From: Dyadobacter sp. LHD-138
Lineage (GTDB): Bacteria; Bacteroidota; Bacteroidia; Cytophagales; Spirosomataceae
NCBI RefSeq assembly: GCF_030929615.1
Contig: NZ_JAVFVU010000010.1
Span: forward strand, 124,001-188,000
Direction: 5' to 3'
Length of the DNA stretch: 64,000 nucleotides
Below the pieces are notes generated by a model. The model was not told where the DNA came from. It saw only the letters and a list, made by a program, of their open reading frames with translations, and searched no databases. Below, piece after piece: positions 43,038 through 52,153 of this stretch. The position numbers and the translations under genes are program-made. The stretch's first letter is position 1; each line of letters opens with the position of its first letter.

Positions 43038-46000
43038 TTAGAAAGATAGCGAAGCACCGATTGTCCATGTTCTGGCCAAAGGATATTGAGCGTAGTCAAC
43101 ATTAAGCTGGTTGTATTGCCCTGAGCCGCCGCCAACATATCCCAGTTCAGGGTTTAAGCCGGAGTATTTTGTAAACGTGATAATATTCTGACCGGTAACA
43201 TAAATTCTCGCCTGCGACATTTTTAATTTACTGATCACAGATTTCGGAATCGTATAACCCAACGTCATATTTTTTAAACGTAAGAAATCACCCTTTTCAA
43301 CGAAAAGATCCGAAGGACGGAAATTACGGTTTGCATTATCGATGCTTACGCGCGGAACGGTATTACTCGTCCCGTCACCATGCCAGCGATTTTGTTCTTC
43401 GGCATAAAGATTAAAGGAATAACTCGCGTCAAGTCCCTGCATCCGGTCGGCATTGTAAATGGAAACACCGCCTACACCAACAAAGAAGAGATTAAAGTCA
43501 AATCCTTTGTAATTAACGCCGGCTGAAAAACCGTAGTTGATTTTAGGTTGCGGGCTGCCAATGATGGTTCTGTCCTGGTCGTCAATGATGCCATCTTTAT
43601 TTAAATCCACAAAGCGGACGTCGCCGGGATGGATCTGTCCGTCGGTACGGCGGGAGTCGTTAGCGATATTGGCGTCAGAATCGATCTGACCCTGATTTTG
43701 GTAAAGACCATCTGTTTTGTATCCATAAAAAGTGCCATATGGATGTCCTTCATAGGTACGGACAATTTCCTGCTGGCCTCTTCCGTACAACTGCGTTGCA
43801 AGGAAACCGCCCGGGGTGGCCAGTTTGGTAATTCTGTTTTTGATAAATGTTGCATTACCGCTGAAATTAAACGTAAAATCTCCAACCGTACGACGATAGG
43901 AAGCTTCCACTTCAAGTCCCTGGTTTCTCAGCTGCCCTATGTTTTGATCAGGAATGGTTGATGTTCCGATGGTTCCGATGGACGGAGGTGCCAGAAGCAT
44001 TTTCTTGGTATCCTTGATGAAATAGTTTGCTGAGAAATAAAGGCTGTTTTTCAATAACCCTGCTTCCAGACCGAAGTTGCTCATTTCCGCCGTTTCCCAA
44101 CCGATATGGACATTGGCGAGGCGACTTTGTGCAGCACCGGCAATTTGATTTTGTACGCCTCCGTTGCCAAATGCATAGCGGTAAGACGAGTTGATCAAAG
44201 CAAGATATTGCATCGACGCGACGTTCTGGTTACCCAATTGTCCCCAGCCGCCAGTTAACTTGAAGTTGCTGAAAACCGGCAGTGCATTTTTGAAAAAATC
44301 TTCTTCCGAAATTCTCCATCCCGCTGAAAAAGCAGGGAAATAACCCCATTGGTTGCCGGGAGCAAACTTTGAAGAACCGTCACTGCGGACCGTCGCGGTT
44401 AACAAATAGCGGTCTTTGAAAGAATAATTTACCCGGCCAAATACAGAAGCCAGGGCATCATAACTGCGTCCGCCATTGCCGCCGTCGTTGAGGCCGATGG
44501 AAACAATGGTTCCTGCATACTGCATGTAACGCAGGGATGGATCCTCACTGGCGAAATCACGTCCACGCTGATTGGAATAAATATCATTGAAAGTCTGGGA
44601 AGTGTAACCACCAACCAGATTTAGTGAATGCTGACCAAATTTTTTGTCATAAGACAGGAAATACTCCTGAAGAAACGACCAGTTTTTATCGTGGCTTAAA
44701 CTCAGCTGATTGAAAGAATTGGTCCTGAACTGATCGTTGATCTTAATGTCAAAAGTATGGCTTTCTCCGAAAGTAGCATCCATCGCAACATTGGCGCGCA
44801 GTTTAAGCCCTTCCAGAATTTCAAGTTCACCGGTAACGCTACCTAGGAAGCGATTACGGATATTGTCTGTATCCTGGTTGTCAACGGTGAAAACCGGGTT
44901 GTTGATGTCTCCGAAGGCGCCGATTCCCTGGGTGGAACTGTACGATCCGTCAGCATTTTTAACGGGCAAACCTGGATGAAAACGAATGGCACTCCACAGC
45001 AAGCCTGTTTGTGAGGATTTGGTATCGGGAGAGCTGTTGTGGGTATTGGTAAATTGGAAATTCTGGCCGATCTTGATTCGTGACCCAATTTTGTGGTCCG
45101 AATTTATACGAAAAGTCAGCCGTTTGTAATTTGAATTGCCAATGATCCCTTTTTCATTGTAATAACCACCTGAAATCGCGAAAGAGGAATATTTTCCACC
45201 GCCTCTGATTGACGCATCGTAATTTCTTGTGATACCCTGTTTCAATAACTCATCCTGCCAGTTGGTAAGCTGTGTCTGGTATTTTGGATCCTGCCATATT
45301 GCCGGAACAGGCAGACCATCGTTTGTGTAGGCCTCACGTTTTAACGTGGCCAGAGAATTGGCATCGAGTACATCCAGCGTTTTGATCCGGTTGGTCACAC
45401 CCAGATAGGCATTTACCGTAAGGGCAATCGGGTTATCAAATTTCCCGCGTTTGGTGGTAATGATGATAACCCCGTTCGCGGCACGCGTTCCGTAAATAGC
45501 AGAAGCCGAAGCGTCTTTCAAAATTTCAATCGATTCGATATCATTAGGGTTGACATCGTTCATGGTACCTGAAGGTACGCCGTCAATTACAACAAGCGGC
45601 GATGCATTATTTACCGTTCCAAAACCGCGGATCTGGATTGTTCCGGCATCTCCCGGAGCACCGCCGTTTCTGACAATGTTAACCCCGGCGGCACGGCCCT
45701 GAAGGGCCTGCTGAGCCCCGCCGGACGGAAGATCCTGGAAATCAGAACCTTTTACGGATGACACGGCACCCGTCACATCTTTCTTTTCCTGCGTACCGTA
45801 ACCGACTACCACGATCTCTCTTAAAGCGCTCACATCGGGCACGAGTGATATATTAACAACAGTACCTTTATCCAGAACAACTTCCTGACTGACATAACCG
45901 ATAAATGAAAATTTTAGCCTCACTGTGCCATCCGGAACAGCGAGCTGATAGTCCCCTTTTTCGTTGGTAGAAGTTCCCTGTTGACTGCCCAGCACGAGGA

Positions 46001-46478
46001 TATTAACGCCGGGCAGGCCTTCACCTTTCTCGTCAACTACCTTTCCCGAAATTTGACGTTCTATCAGCTGATTAAGGAAATGTAGCCCCTGGGCTGGAAT
46101 TGCGGTTCCTGATGGCTTTTTTCTAAGTAAAATCCGGGTATTGCCCACGACTTCATAAGATACATTTAACGGATTTAATAACTGGTCAAGTACCTTGTTT
46201 AACGGCCCCTTAAGTTCCTTTAAAGAAGTACTTTGCGCATTTTGTATGCTACTCGTGCTAAACACGAATTTTACATCCGCCTGCTTTTCGATAAGATTAA
46301 GGATCTTTTTTATTTCCATCGATTCCACCTTAAGCGAAATCTCCTTGCTTAGCAACTCCTGGCCGCTTAGCGAATGGGCCATGGAAATACCACAGCATAA
46401 AATTGAGATAAACAGTTGCTTTACGGTCGTACGCATGGCTTTGTAAACAATCCTTTTGAGGGGTATTTTTTTATTCAT
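43038..46478 (-). CDS. SusC/RagA TonB-dependent transporter with STN domain
   Basis: This 1146-residue outer-membrane transporter has a signal peptide and an STN domain (about residues 45-115, ISLKVESMEIKKILNLIEKQ), which can pass a signal to FecR. A carboxypeptidase-regulatory-like domain (about 143-215) follows, then a TonB-box region (EIVVVGYGTQEKKDVTGAV), a plug (ALQGRAAGVNIVRNGGAPGD) and the 22-strand barrel ending in ARTWTIGASLSF. It imports a substrate captured by SusD. The STN domain and the adjacent FecR/sigma genes indicate transenvelope induction. Confidence 0.95.
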   Translation of the reverse strand: MNKKIPLKRIVYKAMRTTVKQLFISILCCGISMAHSLSGQELLSKEISLKVESMEIKKILNLIEKQADVKFVFSTSSIQNAQSTSLKELKGPLNKVLDQLLNPLNVSYEVVGNTRILLRKKPSGTAIPAQGLHFLNQLIERQISGKVVDEKGEGLPGVNILVLGSQQGTSTNEKGDYQLAVPDGTVRLKFSFIGYVSQEVVLDKGTVVNISLVPDVSALREIVVVGYGTQEKKDVTGAVSSVKGSDFQDLPSGGAQQALQGRAAGVNIVRNGGAPGDAGTIQIRGFGTVNNASPLVVIDGVPSGTMNDVNPNDIESIEILKDASASAIYGTRAANGVIIITTKRGKFDNPIALTVNAYLGVTNRIKTLDVLDANSLATLKREAYTNDGLPVPAIWQDPKYQTQLTNWQDELLKQGITRNYDASIRGGGKYSSFAISGGYYNEKGIIGNSNYKRLTFRINSDHKIGSRIKIGQNFQFTNTHNSSPDTKSSQTGLLWSAIRFHPGLPVKNADGSYSSTQGIGAFGDINNPVFTVDNQDTDNIRNRFLGSVTGELEILEGLKLRANVAMDATFGESHTFDIKINDQFRTNSFNQLSLSHDKNWSFLQEYFLSYDKKFGQHSLNLVGGYTSQTFNDIYSNQRGRDFASEDPSLRYMQYAGTIVSIGLNDGGNGGRSYDALASVFGRVNYSFKDRYLLTATVRSDGSSKFAPGNQWGYFPAFSAGWRISEEDFFKNALPVFSNFKLTGGWGQLGNQNVASMQYLALINSSYRYAFGNGGVQNQIAGAAQSRLANVHIGWETAEMSNFGLEAGLLKNSLYFSANYFIKDTKKMLLAPPSIGTIGTSTIPDQNIGQLRNQGLEVEASYRRTVGDFTFNFSGNATFIKNRITKLATPGGFLATQLYGRGQQEIVRTYEGHPYGTFYGYKTDGLYQNQGQIDSDANIANDSRRTDGQIHPGDVRFVDLNKDGIIDDQDRTIIGSPQPKINYGFSAGVNYKGFDFNLFFVGVGGVSIYNADRMQGLDASYSFNLYAEEQNRWHGDGTSNTVPRVSIDNANRNFRPSDLFVEKGDFLRLKNMTLGYTIPKSVISKLKMSQARIYVTGQNIITFTKYSGLNPELGYVGGGSGQYNQLNVDYAQYPLARTWTIGASLSF

Positions 46479-46525
46479 AATTTTAAAAGTTTTTGTGGTT
46501 AACGAAACGCAAAAACGTGAAACAT

Positions 46526-46585
46526 CCTGCTGATTTTCAGCAGGGACTTGATTGGTGCCGGTTATGTTGGAGCATTTCCGGCACC
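46526..46585 (-). promoter_or_regulatory. Two hairpins between fecR and susC
   Basis: Two stems occur in tandem: CCTGCTGA/TCAGCAGG (46526-46544) and GGTGCCGG/CCGGCACC (46554-46585). They lie in the 126-bp gap upstream of susC on the minus strand. They may terminate or attenuate the regulator transcript, or shape the susC leader. No T-tract follows on the minus strand. Confidence 0.5.
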
Positions 46586-46604
46586 TTCTTTTATTGTTAC
46601 AAAC

Positions 46605-47603
46605 TTATTTTGTACATCCTTCGCCTCTTACAAAAAGCGTTGTTCCCCGCCGTTCATAACTTGCATTGACAGACTTACATATCAGATCTAACTGTTCAAA
46701 AAGTGAAAGATCAGTCAGATCACCGGTGAACAAACAGGTTTCTACGGCATCGTTTTCGATCACGATATCGATACCATATGCTTTTTCAAGCAAAGAAAAC
46801 GCGTCTTTTACCGGCGTTTCCAAAAATGAAAAACCATGGGTTGGTACCAGTTGGGAGATCGCAATAGCCGGATTTTCCACGATTGCCAATTCCATTTTTT
46901 TTGATTTTTTGTCAAAAACGATTTTTTGATTCCTTGTCAGAATAACCCCGTTACTGTTTGAAACCTTATCGGCTACTTCATACACGGAAACGCGGCCAGT
47001 AGCAACCAAAACTTCAATCGAGCGCGCGTCGTCATAGGATTTAATGGTGAAACTGGTACCCAGCACCTGCGTTGCCAGATTTTCCGTAGATACCACAAAC
47101 GGTTTGGCCGGATTTCTTTTTACCTGAAAAAAAGCTTCGCCGTGCAGGTAAACCAGCCGACGCTCTTCTCCGAAATGTTCGGGGAAACTGATGCTGCTTT
47201 TTTGTTTTAGAATCACAACGCTACCATCTTTCAACGAGACCCGTTGAGGGCTGTTGGAGGTATTTTTTACTTCGATAACGCCGCGTTTTTCAATCGTTTC
47301 AATACTTGCTGATTCTTTATTTTGAAGCCTGTTCATCAGAAGCCAGCCCCCTGAAACCAACAGGATCGAAGCAGCAACTCCTTTAATCCATGGTAAAAAA
47401 CGAATTTGCCAGGGTTCTCCAAAGGTGCTTTTATGGAGTTTCTGTTTGATCCTTTCACCGATCTGCTCTTTTTCAAACTCAAAAACAGGAGATGTCACAG
47501 GTGGATTATTTTCCAGATATTCCCGGACATACTTTTCCTCCTCGGGCGTTTGCTCTCCCGACAGATATTTCTGTAATAGGATATCGAAATCAAATTGATT
47601 CAT
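46605..47603 (-). CDS. FecR-family anti-sigma factor
   Basis: This 332-residue inner-membrane protein has an N-terminal cytoplasmic segment, one transmembrane helix (about residues 72-90, IKGVAASILLVSGGWLLM), a periplasmic FecR domain (about 110-205, SLKDGSVVILKQKSSISF) and a C-terminal secretin/TonB-like domain. It holds or activates the adjacent sigma factor and receives a signal from the STN domain of the SusC-type transporter. The gene lies 24 bases downstream of the sigma gene. Confidence 0.93.
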   Translation of the reverse strand: MNQFDFDILLQKYLSGEQTPEEEKYVREYLENNPPVTSPVFEFEKEQIGERIKQKLHKSTFGEPWQIRFLPWIKGVAASILLVSGGWLLMNRLQNKESASIETIEKRGVIEVKNTSNSPQRVSLKDGSVVILKQKSSISFPEHFGEERRLVYLHGEAFFQVKRNPAKPFVVSTENLATQVLGTSFTIKSYDDARSIEVLVATGRVSVYEVADKVSNSNGVILTRNQKIVFDKKSKKMELAIVENPAIAISQLVPTHGFSFLETPVKDAFSLLEKAYGIDIVIENDAVETCLFTGDLTDLSLFEQLDLICKSVNASYERRGTTLFVRGEGCTK

Positions 47604-47627
47604 CTTTTAAGTTTCAACGGCGTGATT

Positions 47628-48182
47628 TTAGTTAGGTGTGTGATAGATCCAAAGGTGGTCTTTTAAAATTTTAAGCGACTTCGTAATATGATATTCGACG
47701 GCTTTTTCAGATAAATTCAGCTCCCTGGCAATATCCTTCACCGACTGATTTTCAAACCGGCTTAGCTGAAAAATTTTGCTCGTTTTCTCAGGAAGTTTTT
47801 TTAACGCAGCATCCAAAGCCTGGGACAAATCCGTAAATTCAACGTCATCATCCGTTATGGAGGCTTCCTGCATCTTCTGGAGGAGAATATGTTCCTTGTA
47901 TTTCCGCCAGGTAATTTTTGACTTGATAAAATTTGTTATCAGGTGTTTCATCGAAAGTACCAGATAGGAGCTCAGGTGCCGGATACTACTTTGGTCTCTC
48001 CGGTGCCAGAGACTTTCAAATAAATCATGCACAAGTTCTTCGGCCTCTTCTCGGGTGCCGATCTGATGATAAGCGATACAAAAAAGTTTGTACCAATAAC
48101 GGTCGTAGATTTCCCCGAAAGCACGTTTATTGCTTTCATTGAGTTGAATAACCAGCTGTTCATCGGTTAAAAACTTGACCAT
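47628..48182 (-). CDS. ECF RNA polymerase sigma factor (sigma-70 family)
   Basis: This protein of about 184 residues has sigma region 2 (FGEIYDRYWYKLFCIAYHQIGTREEAEELVHDLF) and region 4 (LPEKTSKIFQLSRFENQSVKDIARELNLSEKAVEYHITKSL). Together with the next gene, FecR, it forms a SusC-responsive switch that should activate the downstream operon. The ATG at 48182 is chosen; the frame is open to a TTG at 48218, but a promoter box overlaps that stretch. It heads the regulator pair on the minus strand, divergent from guaB. Confidence 0.92.
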   Translation of the reverse strand: MVKFLTDEQLVIQLNESNKRAFGEIYDRYWYKLFCIAYHQIGTREEAEELVHDLFESLWHRRDQSSIRHLSSYLVLSMKHLITNFIKSKITWRKYKEHILLQKMQEASITDDDVEFTDLSQALDAALKKLPEKTSKIFQLSRFENQSVKDIARELNLSEKAVEYHITKSLKILKDHLWIYHTPN

Positions 48183-48203
48183 GGGGTTTCCGCTATGTGG
48201 ATA

Positions 48204-48211
48204 CAAAGGTA
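48204..48211 (-). promoter_or_regulatory. Putative -7 promoter box for the sigma gene
   Basis: TACCTTTG on the minus strand matches TAnnTTTG and lies about 22 bases upstream of the chosen ATG. A good -33 element at canonical spacing is not clear. Confidence 0.4.
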
Positions 48212-48433
48212 TAGTCAAACAAAGAATAAAAATCCCTAAACCGGTTTATCAATATTTTAAATATTTTTTTGTGGCTGTATTTTTAATTAATAATTTTTAA
48301 AAAATCAAAGAAAACTAAACTGCTGAAAATCGAGGATTTAGGAAAATAATATTGGGTGCGGAAGATGATTTTTTTGTCAGACTCCAAACTTATTATTAGT
48401 TTTACCTGGCAAATAACAAATCGATTATTTGCT

Positions 48434-49906
48434 ATGAGCACAAATCCCACCAAAGTCCTCTTCGAGGCGCTTACTTACGACGACGTCCTTTTATTGCCTG
48501 CCTATTCGGAAGTACTTCCGCGAGACACAAAAACTACTACCCAGCTTACCCGGAAAATTTCTCTGAACATACCGTTTATTTCAGCGGCTATGGATACTGT
48601 CACGGAGTATGAACTGGCGATCGCCATGGCTCAGGAGGGCGGTATCGGTATTATCCATAAAAATATGACGCTCGAAGCGCAGGCCGAGCAGGTTCGTAAA
48701 GTAAAACGTTCAGAAAGCGGGATGATTCTCGACCCCATTACCCTGACCGAAGGCGCCACGCTGGGAGACGCGTATCAGATTATGGCTGAATTTAAAATTG
48801 GCGGAATTCCTGTTATTGATCAATCCAGAAAGCTGATCGGCATCCTGACCAACCGAGATCTTCGTTTTCAGCGGGAAATGTCGAAACCGGTTACGGAAAT
48901 TATGACAAAAGAGCGGTTGATTACGGCTTTGGAGGGGATTACATTGGAGGAATCGGAAACGATTCTGGAAGAATATAAAATAGAAAAACTCCCGATTGTC
49001 AACAAAGATTATCAGCTTACAGGGTTGATCACTTACCGGGATATTCTAAAAAGAAAATCGCATCCCAATGCCTGTAAAGATGAGTATGGCCGGTTACGGG
49101 TTGGTGCGGCTGTTGGCGTAACGGCTGATTTACATAAACGTGTGGAAGCGCTGGTAAAAGCCGGTGTGGATGTGGTAAGTCTGGATACGGCGCATGGACA
49201 TCATGTCAATGTGATTGAATCCGTTCGGAAGCTCAAAACAGCATTCCCGAATTTACAGGTTATTGCTGGTAACGTGGCGACAGGTGATGCCGCAAAAGCC
49301 CTGGCCGATGCCGGTGCAGATGCTGTGAAGGTGGGTGTTGGCCCAGGCAGTATTTGTACGACAAGGATCATTGCAGGTATTGGGGTTCCGCAGTTAACCG
49401 CCGTTATTTCGGCAGCAGAAGCCCTGGAAGGGACGGGTGTCCCGGTCATTGCCGACGGTGGGATTCGTTTTTCGGGTGATGTCACCAAAGCCATTGCCGG
49501 TGGGGCAAGTACGGTGATGATCGGCTCCATGCTTGCCGGGACCGACGAGGCACCGGGTGAAATTGTGATCTATGAGGGCCGTAAATTTAAGCTTTACCGG
49601 GGTATGGGGTCTGTGGAGGCGATGGAAGAGGGATCGAAAGACAGGTATTTTCAGGATGCGGAAGATGATATCAAAAAACTGGTTCCGGAAGGAATTGTAG
49701 GACGTGTTCCTTTTAAAGGCAAAGTTTCTGAAATTATTTATCAGATGGTTGGCGGATTAAAAGCCGGAATGGGTTATTGCGGGGCGCCTGACATAACAGC
49801 CTTACATCGGGCGCAGTTTGTAAAAATAACAACGGCAGGTTCAAAAGAAAGCCATCCGCACGATATCATGATCCAGAAAGAAGCACCGAATTATTCTTCG
49901 AAATAG
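48434..49906 (+). CDS. guaB: IMP dehydrogenase
   Basis: This 490-residue enzyme oxidises IMP to XMP with NAD. Motifs are [17 protein letters not shown] at the start, two CBS domains (about residues 95-205), and the catalytic cysteine loop [11 protein letters not shown] (C308). The ATG at 48434 gives the standard start; an in-frame GTG at 48356 would add a non-conserved 26-residue tail. It is monocistronic and ends at a long terminator hairpin. Confidence 0.95.
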   Translation: MSTNPTKVLFEALTYDDVLLLPAYSEVLPRDTKTTTQLTRKISLNIPFISAAMDTVTEYELAIAMAQEGGIGIIHKNMTLEAQAEQVRKVKRSESGMILDPITLTEGATLGDAYQIMAEFKIGGIPVIDQSRKLIGILTNRDLRFQREMSKPVTEIMTKERLITALEGITLEESETILEEYKIEKLPIVNKDYQLTGLITYRDILKRKSHPNACKDEYGRLRVGAAVGVTADLHKRVEALVKAGVDVVSLDTAHGHHVNVIESVRKLKTAFPNLQVIAGNVATGDAAKALADAGADAVKVGVGPGSICTTRIIAGIGVPQLTAVISAAEALEGTGVPVIADGGIRFSGDVTKAIAGGASTVMIGSMLAGTDEAPGEIVIYEGRKFKLYRGMGSVEAMEEGSKDRYFQDAEDDIKKLVPEGIVGRVPFKGKVSEIIYQMVGGLKAGMGYCGAPDITALHRAQFVKITTAGSKESHPHDIMIQKEAPNYSSK

Positions 49907-49926
49907 GCTTTGTGCCACTAAATACG

Positions 49927-49979
49927 TACTGATACAAAAAATGCCCTGTTCATGAAACAGGGCATTCTTTGTATCAGTA
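49927..49979. terminator. Long bidirectional terminator after guaB
   Basis: An outer 12-bp stem, TACTGATACAAA (49927-49938) with its complement (49968-49979), encloses an inner 11-bp stem, AATGCCCTGTT (49940-49950) with its complement (49956-49966). It separates guaB from the convergent DedA gene. Confidence 0.88.
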
Positions 49980-50002
49980 GGATCGTGACGGTAAGGCAAG
50001 TC

Positions 50003-50659
50003 TTATGCTACGTTTGTTTTAGCCATTTTGCTTTTAAGAAACTGATAGACCATAGGCAATATGGAGAATCCGATGATTCCAAAAATAACCAGCTCGAAGT
50101 TTTTCTTAACAACTTCCATATTTCCAAAGAAATAACCAAGAAGCGTTAGGGAAGGAACCCAAAGAAGAGCGCCCAAAACGCAATAGCCAATGTATTTTGT
50201 GTAATTCATACTGCCCGCACCCGCAACAAATGGAGCAACAGTACGAACGATAGGAATAAAACGGGCCATAATCACCGTGCTTCCACCATGTTTTTCGTAG
50301 AAAGCTTCGGTTTTTTCAAGATATTCTCTTTTCAGGAATAATATTCTTTCACGTTTTTTTATCTCGCCGCCGAATTTTTTACCCATAAAATAATTGACAT
50401 TGTCACCCAAAAGTGCCGCAACAATTAAGATTACAATAATAAGGAAAACGTTTAGTCCCGTTCCTTCATTGGCCGCGATTGCGCCAGCCGCAAAAAGAAG
50501 CGAGTCACCAGGCAGCAGTGGCATAATAACCAGGCCGGTTTCTGTGAAAACAATCAGAAACAGAATCACATAGGTAAGCGTACCGTATTCTTGTACGATA
50601 TCAAACAAATGCTTATCCAGGTGGAGGAAAATGTCAATAAACTGCGTTAAAAATTCCAT
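50003..50659 (-). CDS. DedA family membrane protein
   Basis: This 218-residue integral membrane protein has several hydrophobic helices and the family motifs FTETGLVIMPLLPGDSLLF, GDNVNYFMGKKFG and MARFIPIVRTVAPFVAGAGSM. DedA proteins act in lipid scrambling, for example of undecaprenyl phosphate, and in membrane energetics. It is monocistronic, convergent with guaB. Confidence 0.92.
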   Translation of the reverse strand: MEFLTQFIDIFLHLDKHLFDIVQEYGTLTYVILFLIVFTETGLVIMPLLPGDSLLFAAGAIAANEGTGLNVFLIIVILIVAALLGDNVNYFMGKKFGGEIKKRERILFLKREYLEKTEAFYEKHGGSTVIMARFIPIVRTVAPFVAGAGSMNYTKYIGYCVLGALLWVPSLTLLGYFFGNMEVVKKNFELVIFGIIGFSILPMVYQFLKSKMAKTNVA

Positions 50660-50715
50660 GACTTTTTTTAAGTTTAACTTATTCGTTATAAATATGAAAG
50701 GTGAGTTTTAAACAG

Positions 50716-51510
50716 TTATTTGGAATCAACTTTCCATTCTTTTTTTGTTTTGGCATTCAAAAAGTGGGTGAAAGTATCTCCCCGCAGGCCAAGCCTAATG
50801 GTTTCCAGCGGAATAAGTTCACTTGGCGCAATATTGCCCAGGTTCACATTGGCTCCCAAAAGTTTTACAAACCAAACTTGCTGCGATTTTTGCGGTGCTT
50901 CCCAAAGCATTTTTTCAAAAGGGATCTGTGTTAATATTTCTTCAACCAGCCCCTGGCGAACCTCACCGCTTGCTCTGAAAAGTCCCACATTACCGGATTC
51001 TCTTGCTTCTCCAATCACTTTCCACGCCCCCGCTTCCAGCTCTGACTGAATGAGCTGAATCCATTTGTAAGGAGGGATGATTTTATTTTCATCCTTTGAA
51101 CCCACTTCAGATAAAACGGTAACCTGCTGTGCTAAAGTGCGAATATATCCACATTTAACATCCTGATGCATTTCTATTGATCCATCGGATACTTCGGCGA
51201 ATTTCAGATCATATTTATCAAGCAGTTTACGGTAGTCGTCAAACTGATTTCTTACAACAAAGGCTTCGAACAACGTTCCTCCGAAGTATACTGGAATCCC
51301 GGCATTTTTATATATGGCCAGTTTTTCATTCAAGTTGGAGGTGACAAAAGATGTGGCCCAGCCCAGCTTTACGATATCTATAAATGTGGAGGCACTGGAA
51401 AGCATATCTTCGGTTTCCCTGATACTGAGCCCTTTATCCATAACCATCGTAATTCCCTTTTCACGAGGCTTTTCAGAACGGGAAGGAACTTGTGATAACG
51501 TAAAATTCAT
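50716..51510 (-). CDS. Phosphosulfolactate synthase (ComA family)
   Basis: This protein of about 264 residues is a TIM barrel with the ComA segments EKGITMVMDKGLS, DIVKLGWATSF, VYFGGTLFEAF and EVSDGSIEM. ComA adds sulfite to phosphoenolpyruvate to give phosphosulfolactate. In methanogens this starts coenzyme M synthesis; in a Bacteroidota cell it may feed sulfolactate or sulfonolipid metabolism. The ATG at 51510 (MNFTLSQVPSR) is chosen over an upstream TTG at 51558. No comB, comC or comDE homologues are adjacent, so pathway assignment is inferred. Confidence 0.82.
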   Translation of the reverse strand: MNFTLSQVPSRSEKPREKGITMVMDKGLSIRETEDMLSSASTFIDIVKLGWATSFVTSNLNEKLAIYKNAGIPVYFGGTLFEAFVVRNQFDDYRKLLDKYDLKFAEVSDGSIEMHQDVKCGYIRTLAQQVTVLSEVGSKDENKIIPPYKWIQLIQSELEAGAWKVIGEARESGNVGLFRASGEVRQGLVEEILTQIPFEKMLWEAPQKSQQVWFVKLLGANVNLGNIAPSELIPLETIRLGLRGDTFTHFLNAKTKKEWKVDSK

Positions 51511-51682
51511 ATTTGGATACTCTTTAAAGTCTTCGAAAAACTCGGGCAAAGGTAGCAATTACCTTTGATACGTAGCAATAAAATCCATAGTATTGACGCA
51601 AAGGAATACCTAAATCTATGATAATTACTATTTTTCAAATGTATACCTGTGTATATTTACTTTCTTTAATCGATTTTTGAAA

Positions 51683-52153
51683 ATGACTGAACCGGATAAA
51701 TCCGTCATGGATAAGGCAGTGACACGCCTGGAATATATGCAGGCCTTGATTGGTAAATCGATGCAGGAAAGTTTTTCACCCGTCGGCAGATGGCTGAATG
51801 GAAAGCTTCTGGATATTCAGGAAGGCAGTATGCAGGTGGAATATGTGGTTCGTGAAGATATGTGCAATCCTATGCGTGTGCTTCACGGGGGGATTGCTGC
51901 CACGATTCTTGATGACATTGTCGGGACGATGGTTTTTGCTTTGGGACGAGATTTTGCCTACACTTCGGTTAATCTGAACTGTGATTTTTTAAACGCGGCC
52001 AAAACGGGGGAGATTGTCACGGCAAATGCCAGCGTAATCCGCGCGGGCAAAAATATAATCCACGTAGAAGGTGTGATCACAAATGCCAACGGGCTGATTA
52101 TTGCCAAATGCAGCAGTAATCTTATACAGACCAGTCTGAAAATTTCCTTTTGA
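51683..52153 (+). CDS. PaaI-type hotdog thioesterase
   Basis: This protein of about 156 residues has the hotdog core with MRVLHGGIAATILDDIVGTM and later ANASVIRAGKNIIHVEGVI. It probably hydrolyses aromatic or medium-chain acyl-CoA. The ATG at 51683 is preferred to a TTG two codons upstream. Its stop codon directly abuts the stop of the convergent ABC transporter gene (TGA then TCA), leaving no space for a terminator. Confidence 0.85.
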   Translation: MTEPDKSVMDKAVTRLEYMQALIGKSMQESFSPVGRWLNGKLLDIQEGSMQVEYVVREDMCNPMRVLHGGIAATILDDIVGTMVFALGRDFAYTSVNLNCDFLNAAKTGEIVTANASVIRAGKNIIHVEGVITNANGLIIAKCSSNLIQTSLKISF

